From Acinetobacter genomosp. 15BJ (GTDB taxonomy: Bacteria > Pseudomonadota > Gammaproteobacteria > Pseudomonadales > Moraxellaceae), in assembly GCF_000400715.1 (NCBI RefSeq), contig NZ_KE007347.1:1657382-1721381 (forward strand): a DNA stretch of 64,000 nt, written 5' to 3'. Below, in pieces: positions 9,062 through 18,232 of this stretch. The position numbers were made by a program, and so were the translations under genes. The notes below the pieces were generated by a model. It saw nothing but the letters and a program-made list of their open reading frames with translations, ran no database searches and was not told where the DNA came from. The first letter of the stretch is position 1. Each line of letters begins with the position of its first letter.

Positions 9062-9382
9062 TCTTAGACAATTTATGCTGCTTTTATTCTCAATTGCGAT
9101 ATTTTTAATGTTCTTGCATTTAATTTTCCCAAATCACCTTTTTAAATATTTATCTCTCGGTTTAATTGAAAAGTAAAATATTTAATCCTGATAATTTCAT
9201 CTTTAAATTAAATAAGTATTTTCATTTTTAAAATACAGTTCCAAACTATATTCCGAATAAGTTAATAAAAACCTATTATTTATCAAAAATAGATATATAA
9301 ATAAATTTTGCTTATTTTCCTGAATATAAAAACAGCCCTAAGATAAAAACATCATCCCGCTGATGTATGAAAGGTTATAAAA

Positions 9383-9892
9383 ATGAATGCTCAATTTGAT
9401 TCTACTGATATAGCAGAATCGACATCTACGATTCACGGTTTATCAAAAAATCCACAAGATATCTTAGCGCGTGCGCAACATTTTGCTGAAGAAAATGAAC
9501 TCGATTTCACTGGCAGCGTACTACCTCCTGAAGCTTGGTATTTGGTTGAACAAGGCCTAGCGGTATTGGTCGATGTACGTACCAATGAAGAACGTAAATT
9601 TGTCGGCTATGTCCCTGAAAGTATCCACGTCGCATGGGCAACTGGCACATCATTTAACCGAAACCCACGCTTTTTGAAAGAACTGGATAGCAAAGTTGGC
9701 AAAGACAAAACCATTCTGCTGCTCTGCCGTAGTGGTAAACGCTCAGCTTTAGCAGCTGCGGCAGCATTTAGTGCAGGTTTTGCTCAAGTTTATAACGTGC
9801 AAGAAGGCTTTGAAGGTGATTTAAACCAGCAACAACAACGTAATCAAAGCAATGGTTGGCGTACGCATCAATTGCCTTGGCTACAAGATTAG
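9383..9892 (+). CDS. Rhodanese-like sulfurtransferase
   Basis: This 169-residue protein has one rhodanese domain. The active-site loop is CRSGKRS with the persulfide cysteine at C115, and the domain start is marked by VLVDVRTNEE. Rhodaneses move sulfane sulfur between thiosulfate or persulfide donors and acceptors. A good ribosome site (GAAAGG) precedes the ATG. It heads a plus-strand group with serine acetyltransferase, family 2A encapsulin and cysteine desulfurase, which suggests it loads or unloads sulfur for that system. No export signal is seen. Confidence 0.88.
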   Translation: MNAQFDSTDIAESTSTIHGLSKNPQDILARAQHFAEENELDFTGSVLPPEAWYLVEQGLAVLVDVRTNEERKFVGYVPESIHVAWATGTSFNRNPRFLKELDSKVGKDKTILLLCRSGKRSALAAAAAFSAGFAQVYNVQEGFEGDLNQQQQRNQSNGWRTHQLPWLQD

Positions 9893-9954
9893 CGCTGCTT
9901 TTTTAAGCAATGATTTTACGATTTATTTAAAATCTCGTTTTGCAAGGAACTCGC

Positions 9955-10893
9955 GTGAGCCAATGGAAAATACAGCCTGTCGTCGAAGGCCTACAACAAG
10001 CACGACATGAATGGAGGGAGCGTCAACATCGCATCAAGGAATTTGGTGGACGTGAACTCCCATCTAAGGATGCGCTTAAGTCAATTTTAGATGATCTATG
10101 CGGGATCTTATTTCCAATGCGACTTGGACCAAGCGATCTACGCCAAGAAACTGAGGATTACTATATTGCCTATACCCTTGACCGTGTCTTGAATGAACTG
10201 TTTGCACAGGTCAAGTTGGCTTTAAATTACGAAGCCAAGAGTCGAGTCAAACCAATCCCTGTTTCAAGCAATGAACGTTTGCTGTATGAACAGCAAGTCG
10301 CTTTGGCACAAACGATCGTACAGGACTTTGCCAATACCTTGCCCGACATCCGCCGCTTATTGGATGCAGATGTCTGTGCAGCATATGAAGGTGATCCCGC
10401 AGCGCATAGCGTTGATGAAGTCCTACTCTGCTACCCAGGTATTTTAGCGATTATTCATCATCGCGTCGCACATCAGCTCTATCACAGTGTACCGCTGCTC
10501 TCACGGATTATTTCTGAATTGGCCCATTCAGCCACAGGGATTGATATTCATCCAGGTGCGCAAATTGGGAAAGGCTTTTTTATCGATCATGGCACAGGTG
10601 TAGTGATTGGTGAAACCTCAGTGATTGGTGAATATGTTCGTATCTATCAGGCGGTGACGCTTGGTGCAAAACGCTTCGAACTGAATGAAGATGGCGCATT
10701 GAAAAAAGATTATGCCCGTCACCCAATCGTTGAAGACCACGTGGTGATTTATGCGGGAGCAACGATTTTAGGCTGCATCACCATTGGTAAAGGCTCCATT
10801 ATCGGCGGCAATGTATGGCTGACGCATAGTGTTGCAGCAGGCAGCCAAATTTTACAGTCACCCAGTGAATCATTGCATAACAGTAAAGTTTAA
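9955..10893 (+). CDS. Serine O-acetyltransferase (EpsC/CysE type)
   Basis: The start is the GTG at 9955, which has a clean AAGGA site six bases upstream; the protein is 312 residues. It makes O-acetylserine from serine and acetyl-CoA, the carbon acceptor in cysteine synthesis. The C-terminal half is a left-handed beta helix of hexapeptide repeats, with IDIHPGAQIGKGFFIDHGTG carrying the catalytic Asp/His region and VVIGETSVIGE following. The long N-terminal helical part is of the EpsC type often found with family 2A encapsulins. The neighbours (rhodanese upstream, encapsulin and cysteine desulfurase downstream) place it in a cysteine/sulfur storage module. Confidence 0.88.
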   Translation: MSQWKIQPVVEGLQQARHEWRERQHRIKEFGGRELPSKDALKSILDDLCGILFPMRLGPSDLRQETEDYYIAYTLDRVLNELFAQVKLALNYEAKSRVKPIPVSSNERLLYEQQVALAQTIVQDFANTLPDIRRLLDADVCAAYEGDPAAHSVDEVLLCYPGILAIIHHRVAHQLYHSVPLLSRIISELAHSATGIDIHPGAQIGKGFFIDHGTGVVIGETSVIGEYVRIYQAVTLGAKRFELNEDGALKKDYARHPIVEDHVVIYAGATILGCITIGKGSIIGGNVWLTHSVAAGSQILQSPSESLHNSKV

Positions 10894-11130
10894 TTAAATG
10901 AGGCTGATATAAATTCCATAGATTAAATTGCCTTATTCAGGTTTTATATTTATTTTTCATAAATATATGTTTATGAGCCACATAATCACGATTCAGCATT
11001 ATTTATCTCATATTAATATTTTTAAAAATAATAAATCACCTCTAGTCTAATTTAATAAATGATTAAGCAATACTGAAATAAAACCAACCCTTTTATTAAC
11101 AAAGCCAAAAAACAACAGGAAAATTGATTC

Positions 11131-12063
11131 ATGGCAAAAACCACAGATAAGGTCCAACTTGCACTTGGTGATCACGCAGCCAGACAGCTTGCCAATGCCA
11201 CCAAAACCGTTCCACAACTTTCAACCATTACCCCACGTTGGCTCACACATTTATTGCAATGGATTCCTGTTGAAGCAGGTATTTATCGCGTTAACCGTGT
11301 TAGCAATACCGATGACATCCAAGTGGCCTGTACGAAACGTGATGAAGCAACTTTGCCGCAAACCTTTGTTGATTATGATGCGCAACCGCGTGAATATTTC
11401 CTCAATGGTGTTTCTACTGTTTTGGATATCCATACCCGTGTTGCCGATCTTTACAGCAGCCCACATGATCAAATTAAAGAACAATTACGCTTAACCATTG
11501 AAACCATTAAAGAGCGCCAAGAAAGCGAGCTGATCAATAATCCTGAATATGGTTTATTGGCCAGTGTCACAGATGAACAGCGTATCTCAACTTTAAATGG
11601 TCCCCCAACACCAGATGACTTTGATGATTTACTCCGTAAAGTCTGGAAAGAACCAGGTTTCTTCCTTGCGCATCCAGATGCGATTGCTGCATTCGGCCGT
11701 GAATGTACTCGTCGTGGTGTACCACCACCAACCGTCAGTTTATTCGGTTCACAGTTCATCACATGGCGTGGTGTCCCACTGATTCCATCGAATAAAATTC
11801 CTGTAGAAGATGGTAAAACCAAAATCTTGTTACTGCGTGTGGGTGAAAAACGCCAAGGTGTGGTGGGCTTATTCCAACCGGGCTTGGCAGGTGAACAATC
11901 TCCTGGACTTTCTGTACGCTTCATGGGCATCAACCGCAATGCGATTGCGTCTTATCTGATCTCACTGTACTGCTCATTGGCGGTATTGACTGAGGATGCG
12001 TTGGCTGTGCTCGAAGATGTGGAGGTGGACAAATATCATGACTACCCAGTTAACTACAAGTAA
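11131..12063 (+). CDS. Family 2A encapsulin nanocompartment shell protein
   Basis: I recognise this 310-residue protein as a family 2A (SrpI-like) encapsulin, an HK97-fold protein that self-assembles into an icosahedral shell. Support comes from its length, the conserved C-terminal part (LFGSQFITWRGVPLIPSNK, then GLFQPGLAGEQSPGLSVRF), and above all the downstream cysteine desulfurase with a long N-terminal extension, which is the known cargo of this family. Published work on family 2A shells links them to storage of elemental sulfur made by the cargo. An AGGAAA site precedes the ATG. The gene overlaps the cargo gene by 26 bases. Older annotations often misname such proteins as regulators or as plain SrpI. 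Confidence 0.9.
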   Translation: MAKTTDKVQLALGDHAARQLANATKTVPQLSTITPRWLTHLLQWIPVEAGIYRVNRVSNTDDIQVACTKRDEATLPQTFVDYDAQPREYFLNGVSTVLDIHTRVADLYSSPHDQIKEQLRLTIETIKERQESELINNPEYGLLASVTDEQRISTLNGPPTPDDFDDLLRKVWKEPGFFLAHPDAIAAFGRECTRRGVPPPTVSLFGSQFITWRGVPLIPSNKIPVEDGKTKILLLRVGEKRQGVVGLFQPGLAGEQSPGLSVRFMGINRNAIASYLISLYCSLAVLTEDALAVLEDVEVDKYHDYPVNYK

Positions 12064-14008
12064 CCTATCTTCTACAGGTACTGGGCAAGGTGGTCCAACA
12101 GGTTCAGAAGTGGTCGGTGTTAGCCCACCGTCCAACTTCCCGAATGAAGCAACACTTTCAAAGCTTGCCTCTGAGTTTTTTGCTGCGCTGCCAAGCTCAG
12201 GCAGTAGCCACTCTTCTGGTTTGAATTTGAACTTGCCCAATGTCGGTACACCGCCTCATCAACCCCAGCCTACTGAACCTTTAGCAGCGTTAAGTGGACG
12301 TGCGCCCAATATTGCTTATGAAAAAAGTTTGAATCCTGAATATCCTGAGCATATTCCAAACTATCCCGATTATCCGGAACGTCGTGCGATTGCATCTGCG
12401 CCCGTGGTCGGTGGAGCGAACTTACCTCGCCCACCCATTGAACCGAATTTTCCACAAGCGATTCATAGTGCGCCGAATGTGCCTTCGCTTGAACCTTCTC
12501 GCCCATCAACAAGCGAAGCATCACCATTTTATTTTTTAAATGATTTTGCAGCACCCAGCACATCAAGTTCTGAATTTGATGCTGCCAGTTTTGCGACTGC
12601 ACAATCATTTCAATTACCACACGGCGATGCACTAAAAAGCTTGTTGCAGCAAGATCAGCCAAGTTCAGCCCAAGCCCAAAGTACAGCCTCTTCAGGTTTC
12701 TACTTTTTAGATTTGCCACCAAACAACGCGGGGTATGGCAATTACCAGCCATCACAGCCGCAGTTTGTTGCCCATGCAGCTCAACCTTTGGATATTCAAT
12801 CAATCCGTCGTGATTTTCCAATTTTGCAAGAACGCGTCAATGGTCGTCCTCTGATTTGGTTTGATAATGCAGCGACCACGCAGAAACCACAAAGTGTGAT
12901 TGATCGTATTGCCTATTTTTATCAGCACGAAAATTCCAATATTCATCGTGCTGCACATGAGCTGGCAGCACGTGCAACCGATGCCTATGAACATGCACGT
13001 AATGTGGTGGCTCGTTTTATTGGGGCAAAATCATCCAAGGAAATCATTTTTGTTCGTGGCACGACTGAAGGCATTAATCTGATTGCCAAGACGTGGGGCG
13101 AACAGAATATTGGTGAAGGCGATGAAATCATCGTTTCTCATCTTGAGCATCACGCCAATATCGTACCGTGGTTCCAGCTCACCAAAAAAGTCGGTGCCAA
13201 ACTCCGTGTCATTCCAGTGGATGATACGGGGCAAATCATTTTGGAAGAACTGCCAAAACTGATCAATGAACAAACCAAACTCATCTCAATTACCCAAGTG
13301 TCCAACGCCTTAGGTACGGTGACACCTGTCGCTGAGGTGATCAAAATCGCGCATGCCAAAGGTGTGCGGGTCTTGGTTGATGGTGCTCAATCGGTTTCGC
13401 ATATTCCAACCGATATCCAAGCAATTGATGCCGACTTCTTTGTATTCTCTGGACATAAAGTGTTTGGGCCTACAGGGATTGGAGCAGTCTATGCCAAGCC
13501 TGAAATTCTGGAAACCATGCCAGTCTGGGAAGGCGGCGGCAATATGATTCAAGACGTGACTTTTGAACAAGTGGTTTACCAACCCGCGCCCAATAAGTTT
13601 GAAGCAGGCACAGGCAATATTGCCGATGCCGTGGGTTTAGGTGCAGCACTGGAATATGTGGAACGCCTCGGTATTCATAATATTGCCCGTTATGAACATG
13701 ATTTACTGGAATATGGTCAACATGCCTTAAGCAGCGTCGCAGGTTTGAGACCGATTGGTACAGCCAGAAACAAAGCCAGTGTGATGTCCTTTACCCTTGA
13801 AGGTTATTCGACAGAGCAAGTGGGTAAGGCACTGAATCAGCATGGGATTGCAGTGCGTTCAGGGCATCATTGCGCTCAGCCAATCTTGCGTCGTTTTGGT
13901 GTAGAACAAACCGTGCGTCCGTCTTTGGCCTTTTATAACACCACCGAAGAAATTGATTTGCTAGTGTCAGTCTTACATCAACTGACCAGAAACAAACGGG
14001 GTGCTTAA
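12038..14008 (+). CDS. Family 2A encapsulin cargo: SufS-like cysteine desulfurase with long N-terminal extension
   Basis: The ATG at 12038 lies inside the encapsulin gene behind GGAGGT, giving 656 residues. Residues 1-250 are low-complexity, rich in Pro, Ser, Ala and Asn, and look disordered. They contain similar aromatic motifs, SEFFAAL (45-51), PFYFLND (163-169) and GFYFLDL (220-226), plus a Tyr-Pro-rich stretch near 107-120. From about residue 251 a SufS/CsdA-type desulfurase follows: WFDNAATTQKP, the PLP lysine K474 in SGHKVFGPTG and the catalytic Cys612 in RSGHHCAQP. It converts cysteine to alanine and enzyme-bound persulfide; the extension probably loads it into the shell. The start inside the shell gene suggests coupled translation. 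Confidence 0.92.
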   Translation: MTTQLTTSNLSSTGTGQGGPTGSEVVGVSPPSNFPNEATLSKLASEFFAALPSSGSSHSSGLNLNLPNVGTPPHQPQPTEPLAALSGRAPNIAYEKSLNPEYPEHIPNYPDYPERRAIASAPVVGGANLPRPPIEPNFPQAIHSAPNVPSLEPSRPSTSEASPFYFLNDFAAPSTSSSEFDAASFATAQSFQLPHGDALKSLLQQDQPSSAQAQSTASSGFYFLDLPPNNAGYGNYQPSQPQFVAHAAQPLDIQSIRRDFPILQERVNGRPLIWFDNAATTQKPQSVIDRIAYFYQHENSNIHRAAHELAARATDAYEHARNVVARFIGAKSSKEIIFVRGTTEGINLIAKTWGEQNIGEGDEIIVSHLEHHANIVPWFQLTKKVGAKLRVIPVDDTGQIILEELPKLINEQTKLISITQVSNALGTVTPVAEVIKIAHAKGVRVLVDGAQSVSHIPTDIQAIDADFFVFSGHKVFGPTGIGAVYAKPEILETMPVWEGGGNMIQDVTFEQVVYQPAPNKFEAGTGNIADAVGLGAALEYVERLGIHNIARYEHDLLEYGQHALSSVAGLRPIGTARNKASVMSFTLEGYSTEQVGKALNQHGIAVRSGHHCAQPILRRFGVEQTVRPSLAFYNTTEEIDLLVSVLHQLTRNKRGA

Positions 14009-14020
14009 CCCCTCTCCAAT

Positions 14021-14050
14021 AAAAAAGACTGCCTCAGTGCAGTCTTTTTT
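14021..14050. terminator. Bidirectional rho-independent terminator
   Basis: A perfect stem AAAAAAGACTGC / GCAGTCTTTTTT with the loop CTCAGT lies between the convergent cysteine desulfurase and LysE genes and has A and T tracts for both directions. Confidence 0.9.
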
Positions 14051-14054
14051 ATGT

Positions 14055-14696
14055 TCAGGCAAAGGCAACGCTCCAAATCAATCGTATTGCAACTACACCC
14101 AGAATAACCCCCATTACCCGTTCAAAATACACCCCAAACTCTAAAAAGCGTTTCCGTACAACAGGCTGAGCAAACATAATGCTGACCAAGATAAACCACA
14201 CTGCATTGACCAGACACATCCAGACGCCATAACCAATTTGAACCTTTAACGGTGTGGTTGGGCTAACAATGGTGGTAAAAATTGCCAGAAAGAAAACGGT
14301 TGCTTTGGGGTTCAGTGCATTGGTTAAAAAACCCATATTAAAAGCTTGGATTAAGCTCGGTTTGCCCATCGCCTCACCAGCCAAAATATCCAGATTGGCA
14401 TTCGGTTGACTACGTAAACATTGCCAACCCAGATAAATCAAATAAGCCGCCCCGGCTATGCGTAATACCGACATTAACCAGACACTTTGCTGGATCAGCA
14501 CGCCAACACCCACCAAGGTATAAAACACATGCACCGAAATGCCGACACCAATTCCGATTGCAGTGATACAACCAATCAAATAGCCATATCGAACACTCTG
14601 CCGTACTGTAATAATAAAATCAGGACCCGGTAAAACAACTGCCATAAAATGGATCAATGCCAAGGCCAGAAACTCATGTCCATACAACTGCCACAT
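14055..14696 (-). CDS. LysE/RhtB-family amino acid exporter
   Basis: This membrane protein of about 213 residues has the LysE/RhtB signature VLPGPDFIITVRQSVRYG after the first helix, then about five further helices including YLIYLGWQCLRS and ALNPKATVFFLAIF. Family members export amino acids or derivatives. The ATG at 14696 has GGAG nine bases upstream; ATGs at 14714 and 14711 lack a good site. It is divergent from a LysR-type gene, the usual regulator arrangement. Its substrate cannot be predicted; placement next to the cysteine/sulfur genes makes a thiol amino acid worth considering, but there is no direct evidence. Confidence 0.85.
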   Translation of the reverse strand: MWQLYGHEFLALALIHFMAVVLPGPDFIITVRQSVRYGYLIGCITAIGIGVGISVHVFYTLVGVGVLIQQSVWLMSVLRIAGAAYLIYLGWQCLRSQPNANLDILAGEAMGKPSLIQAFNMGFLTNALNPKATVFFLAIFTTIVSPTTPLKVQIGYGVWMCLVNAVWFILVSIMFAQPVVRKRFLEFGVYFERVMGVILGVVAIRLIWSVAFA

Positions 14697-14788
14697 TTGA
14701 TTTATCTCCATCATGACTACAGGAAAAAGATTGTATTGCGATTTTTAAAGCGCGATAATCCAATCAAAATCCAAATAACTTTTGCTTC

Positions 14789-15745
14789 ATGAGCACAAAT
14801 CAAAGTCTGGTCCTGTTAAATGAAATGGCAACCTTTGTCAAAGTTGTCGAAACGGAAAGCTTTTCTGAAACAGCACGACAGCTCGGTTCAACCCCGTCTG
14901 CCGTGAGCCGTGCCATTGCCCGTTTAGAACGGGCTTTAGGTACACGTTTATTGCATCGCACCACACGTAAACTGCGCTTAAGTGAAAGTGGTCAACAGGT
15001 CTATGAACGCTGTGTCGACATGGTCAATGCTGCACAAGCGGTAATGGAAAGCTCAGGTCAATTTCATATTGAACCACAGGGCATTATTCGGATTAGTGTG
15101 CCCAAAGCCGTTGGGCATTTTATGCTGCATCCGCATTTACCCGAATTCTTGGCACTGTATCCAAAAATTGATATTCAATTGCTATTGGAAGACCGCTATA
15201 TTGACTTGATTGATGATGGTGTCGATTTGGCGATTCGTATTACCGAACAGCCACCAGGTGGCTTGATGGGACGAAAACTGATTGATATTGATCATTTAAT
15301 CTGTGCTACACCAGAATATTTACAGCAACATGGCATACCGCAACATCCTCATGATTTAAAGCAGCACCAATGTATTTATTTGGGTGAACAACCGAATGAC
15401 TCGAAATGGAAGTTTCAGCAAGAACAGAAATCGATTACTGTGCCAGTCCGTGGTCGTTATGCAGCCAATCATACTGGCGTACGCCTGAGTGCCGCTTTAC
15501 AACATTTAGGCATAGCCAGTTTGCCGTACTTCGTAGCACGCCATGCCTTAGAACAAGGTTCTTTGGTGCAGGTCTTACCTGATTGGCATTTTAAGACCCA
15601 TTATAGTGGTGGTGCATGGCTGCTCTATCCTCCTACCCGTCATGTGCCACCTAAATTGAGTGTGTTCATTCAGTATCTAGCGGAAAAATTAGCCGCAGAA
15701 CCGGTTTTAGTTCAACAGGACGCTCCAATAAAAAATAATGAGTGA
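14789..15745 (+). CDS. LysR-family transcriptional regulator
   Basis: The 318-residue protein has an N-terminal winged helix-turn-helix (MATFVKVVETESFSET, then SPSAVSRAIARLE-like SAVSRAIARLERALG) followed by a LysR substrate-binding domain of the type common in proteobacteria, with GIIRISVPKAVGHFML. It is divergent from the LysE-type exporter and probably regulates it. The start at 14789 has no strong ribosome site; a slightly later start, before MATFVKVV, is possible. Confidence 0.87.
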   Translation: MSTNQSLVLLNEMATFVKVVETESFSETARQLGSTPSAVSRAIARLERALGTRLLHRTTRKLRLSESGQQVYERCVDMVNAAQAVMESSGQFHIEPQGIIRISVPKAVGHFMLHPHLPEFLALYPKIDIQLLLEDRYIDLIDDGVDLAIRITEQPPGGLMGRKLIDIDHLICATPEYLQQHGIPQHPHDLKQHQCIYLGEQPNDSKWKFQQEQKSITVPVRGRYAANHTGVRLSAALQHLGIASLPYFVARHALEQGSLVQVLPDWHFKTHYSGGAWLLYPPTRHVPPKLSVFIQYLAEKLAAEPVLVQQDAPIKNNE

Positions 15746-15861
15746 TTATTTAAATTCAATAATTTCATTATTCTGAATTATTAACTCACTAAAATTTATA
15801 AACTCAATGCTTAATTTTATTTATCATCTAGAAATAAAAATAAAACTCTTTGGAATACATC

Positions 15862-17205
15862 ATGCAATCAGCTGATCCTATAAATCCAGCGCCAGCAATC
15901 CCTTTCTGGCAAGCTTTTTTATTCTGGCTGAAATTAGGATTTATCAGCTTTGGCGGACCTGCTGGTCAAATTGCGGTGATGCATCAAGAACTGGTGGAAA
16001 ATAAACGTTGGATCTCTGAAAAAAGATTCTTACATGCACTGAATTACTGCATGTTACTCCCCGGTCCTGAGGCACAACAACTCGCCACTTATATTGGCTG
16101 GCTCATGCATCGAACCACAGGCGGGCTTGTAGCAGGTATTCTGTTTGTTCTCCCCTCACTATTTATCCTGATCGCCCTTTCATGGATTTATGTGCAATTT
16201 GGTGATGTACCCATCATTGCTGGCTTGTTTTATGGGATTAAACCTGCGGTCACGGCAATTGTCTTTCACGCGACTTATCGTATTGGCAGTCGCTCACTAA
16301 AAAATCCGTTTTTATGGGGCATTGCTGCTGCCGCATTTATTGCTATCTTCCTGTTTAACGTCCCTTTTCCCCTGATCGTGTTAGCAGCTGCCATTTCAGG
16401 CTATGCGCTGAGTAAGAAAAAACCAGATTTATTTACGGCTCAGTCGTCCCATCAAAATAGCCACAAAAGTTACGGGATTGCCTTGATTGATGATGATACG
16501 CCGGCACCTGCCCATGCAATTTTCCGCTGGGCCAATCTTGCCAAAATCCTGATCATTGCTTCGTTACTTTGGTTTATGCCGATACTGCTTTTGACTTTGG
16601 GATTGGGATGGCAACATACTTATACCCAAATGGCGTGGTTCTTTACTAAAGCAGCCTTACTCACCTTTGGCGGTGCTTATGCTGTATTGCCCTATGTGTA
16701 TCTAGGCGCAGTCAATCATTATGCATGGCTGAGTCCAACACAAATGATTGATGGTTTGGCACTGGGTGAAAGTACCCCAGGCCCTCTGATCATGGTGGTG
16801 GCATTCGTTGGTTTCTTGGGAGCGTATAACCATGCTGTATTGGGTGCTGAGCAGTTGTTTTTAGCGGGTGCAGTTGGTGCGGTGATCGTCACTTGGTTTA
16901 CCTTCTTATTTTCCTTTGTGTTTATTCTCGCGGGTGCACCAATTATCGAATCCACCCATAATGAACTTAAATTTACTGCGCCACTCACTGCGATTACCGC
17001 TGCTGTGGTCGGAGTAATTTTAAATCTGGCCTTATTCTTTAGCTATCATGTGCTCTGGCCCAATGGTTTTGATCATGGCTTTAATTATGAAGCGGCATTG
17101 ATTACCGTTGCGGCATTGATTGCTTTATTCAAATTTCAGCTCAATGTGTTGTATGTGATTTTTGCATCGGCCTTTTGCGGTTTGATTTTATATATTGGCG
17201 CTTAA
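15862..17205 (+). CDS. chrA: Chromate efflux transporter, ChrA family (two CHR domains)
   Basis: The ATG at 15862 gives 447 residues; the TTG four codons upstream is less likely. Two homologous CHR domains are visible. The first begins FWLKLGFISFGGPAGQIAVM with the motif LNYCMLLPGPEAQQLATYIG; the second begins near FFTKAALLTFGGAYAVLPYV with MIDGLALGESTPGPLIMV. The two halves are separated by a hydrophilic linker near residues 190-220. ChrA proteins expel chromate from the cytoplasm. No chrB or other chromate gene is adjacent. Confidence 0.88.
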   Translation: MQSADPINPAPAIPFWQAFLFWLKLGFISFGGPAGQIAVMHQELVENKRWISEKRFLHALNYCMLLPGPEAQQLATYIGWLMHRTTGGLVAGILFVLPSLFILIALSWIYVQFGDVPIIAGLFYGIKPAVTAIVFHATYRIGSRSLKNPFLWGIAAAAFIAIFLFNVPFPLIVLAAAISGYALSKKKPDLFTAQSSHQNSHKSYGIALIDDDTPAPAHAIFRWANLAKILIIASLLWFMPILLLTLGLGWQHTYTQMAWFFTKAALLTFGGAYAVLPYVYLGAVNHYAWLSPTQMIDGLALGESTPGPLIMVVAFVGFLGAYNHAVLGAEQLFLAGAVGAVIVTWFTFLFSFVFILAGAPIIESTHNELKFTAPLTAITAAVVGVILNLALFFSYHVLWPNGFDHGFNYEAALITVAALIALFKFQLNVLYVIFASAFCGLILYIGA

Positions 17206-17210
17206 TTGAA

Positions 17211-17243
17211 TGCATCGAGTAGCTCAAAATGCTACTCGGTGCA
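17211..17243. terminator. Hairpin between convergent genes, probable terminator
   Basis: TGCATCGAGTAGC and GCTACTCGGTGCA pair over 13 bases (one G-U) around a 7-base loop between the stops of chrA and the cation exporter. T tracts are weak. Confidence 0.55.
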
Positions 17244-17251
17244 GTTCTATA

Positions 17252-18199
17252 TTAAATATGATGGATTTCAATTGAGGCATGCACAATTTCATCATGAATC
17301 GCCAATTCCGCTTTAATCTGATCAGGATTGAGATCAGTCATGGTGGTTTCCAATCCTAAAATACAAGAGAACTTGCCTTTGCCTACCTTCCATACATGCA
17401 GATCGGTAATTTCAACCTGCGAAAACTGGGCAATCACCTCACGTATTTCTTCGACCACAGGATGACCCATTTCAGCATCCAATAAGGTTTTCCCTGTATC
17501 CTGCATCAACCCCCAAGACCATTTTGCAACCAGTAATGCCCCGACAATCCCCAGCAAAGCATCCAGAAAATTCCAGCCGAAATACTTGGCCGCAAATAAG
17601 GCAATAATTGCCAGAACGGACGTTACCGCATCAGCAACTACATGTAAGAATGCGGCTTTTTGGTTTAAATCATGATGATGATCATGACCGTGATGATGTG
17701 CTTCACCATGAGAGTGACTATGCGAATGATGGTGATGATGCTCATCTCCCCCATCATGTAACAACCACGCACAAATCAGATTGACGATCAGCCCCACAAT
17801 CGCAATTGGAATGGCTTCATTAAAATGAATGGTGACAGGATTAAATAAACGCTCAAGTGACTGAATCCCCATTAACAGTGCCACCACCATCAATAAAATC
17901 GCACTGCTATACCCCGCCAAGATCTCAATTTTCCATGTACCGAAACTAAAGCGTTGATCTTGGGCATAATGTCGCGCCATGCGATAGGCAAAATACGCAA
18001 GTCCCAAGGCCAGCATATGCGAACTCATATGCCAACCATCGGCAAGCAAAGCCATCGAATTAAAAAACCAGCCACCTAGAATTTCCAAGACCATCATTAC
18101 GGCGGTTAAAATGGTGGCAATCAAAATTCTTTTTTGTGCTAAGGGATTTCCTTGATCAAACTGGTGAGAATGACGTCGTTCTAGGTTACTATGCTGCAT
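17252..18199 (-). CDS. Cation diffusion facilitator, DmeF-like divalent metal exporter
   Basis: The 315-residue CDF protein has about six membrane helices and a long histidine-rich cytoplasmic loop (His clusters between residues 148 and 176). The transport-site motifs are LADGWHMSSH in helix 2 and LHVVADAV in helix 5; the His in the first motif is typical of the DmeF branch (Co/Ni-type CDFs) rather than ZitB. It probably exports Co, Ni or Zn from the cytoplasm using the proton gradient. A CsoR/RcnR-family repressor gene is divergent, with a matching operator between them, so metal-dependent derepression is likely. The metal is inferred. Confidence 0.88.
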   Translation of the reverse strand: MQHSNLERRHSHQFDQGNPLAQKRILIATILTAVMMVLEILGGWFFNSMALLADGWHMSSHMLALGLAYFAYRMARHYAQDQRFSFGTWKIEILAGYSSAILLMVVALLMGIQSLERLFNPVTIHFNEAIPIAIVGLIVNLICAWLLHDGGDEHHHHHSHSHSHGEAHHHGHDHHHDLNQKAAFLHVVADAVTSVLAIIALFAAKYFGWNFLDALLGIVGALLVAKWSWGLMQDTGKTLLDAEMGHPVVEEIREVIAQFSQVEITDLHVWKVGKGKFSCILGLETTMTDLNPDQIKAELAIHDEIVHASIEIHHI

Positions 18200-18218
18200 T
18201 TATTTTAGTCTTCCAATA

Positions 18219-18232
18219 TACTCCCCCTAGTA
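18219..18232. promoter_or_regulatory. RcnR/CsoR-type operator between dmeF-like and repressor genes
   Basis: TACTCCCCCTAGTA (reverse TACTAGGGGGAGTA) is a G/C-tract flanked by inverted TACT/AGTA, the form known for RcnR-type operators. It sits in the 56-base divergent gap 20 bases from the exporter start and 24 from the repressor start, so one site could control both. Confidence 0.75.

Noticed and set aside
11469..11939. 156-codon frame antisense to the encapsulin gene
   Set aside because: It is a shadow of a strongly supported gene, with no ribosome site or recognisable domain.
12270..12821. 183-codon frame antisense to the desulfurase N-terminal extension
   Set aside because: The low-complexity extension reads open on the other strand by composition; no domain, context or start signal supports it.
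16719..16988. 89-codon frame antisense to chrA
   Set aside because: It is a composition shadow of membrane-protein codons with no supporting signal.
17700..17750. CAT/ATG-rich simple repeat considered as a microsatellite
   Set aside because: It encodes the histidine-rich loop of the metal exporter, a normal feature of the family.
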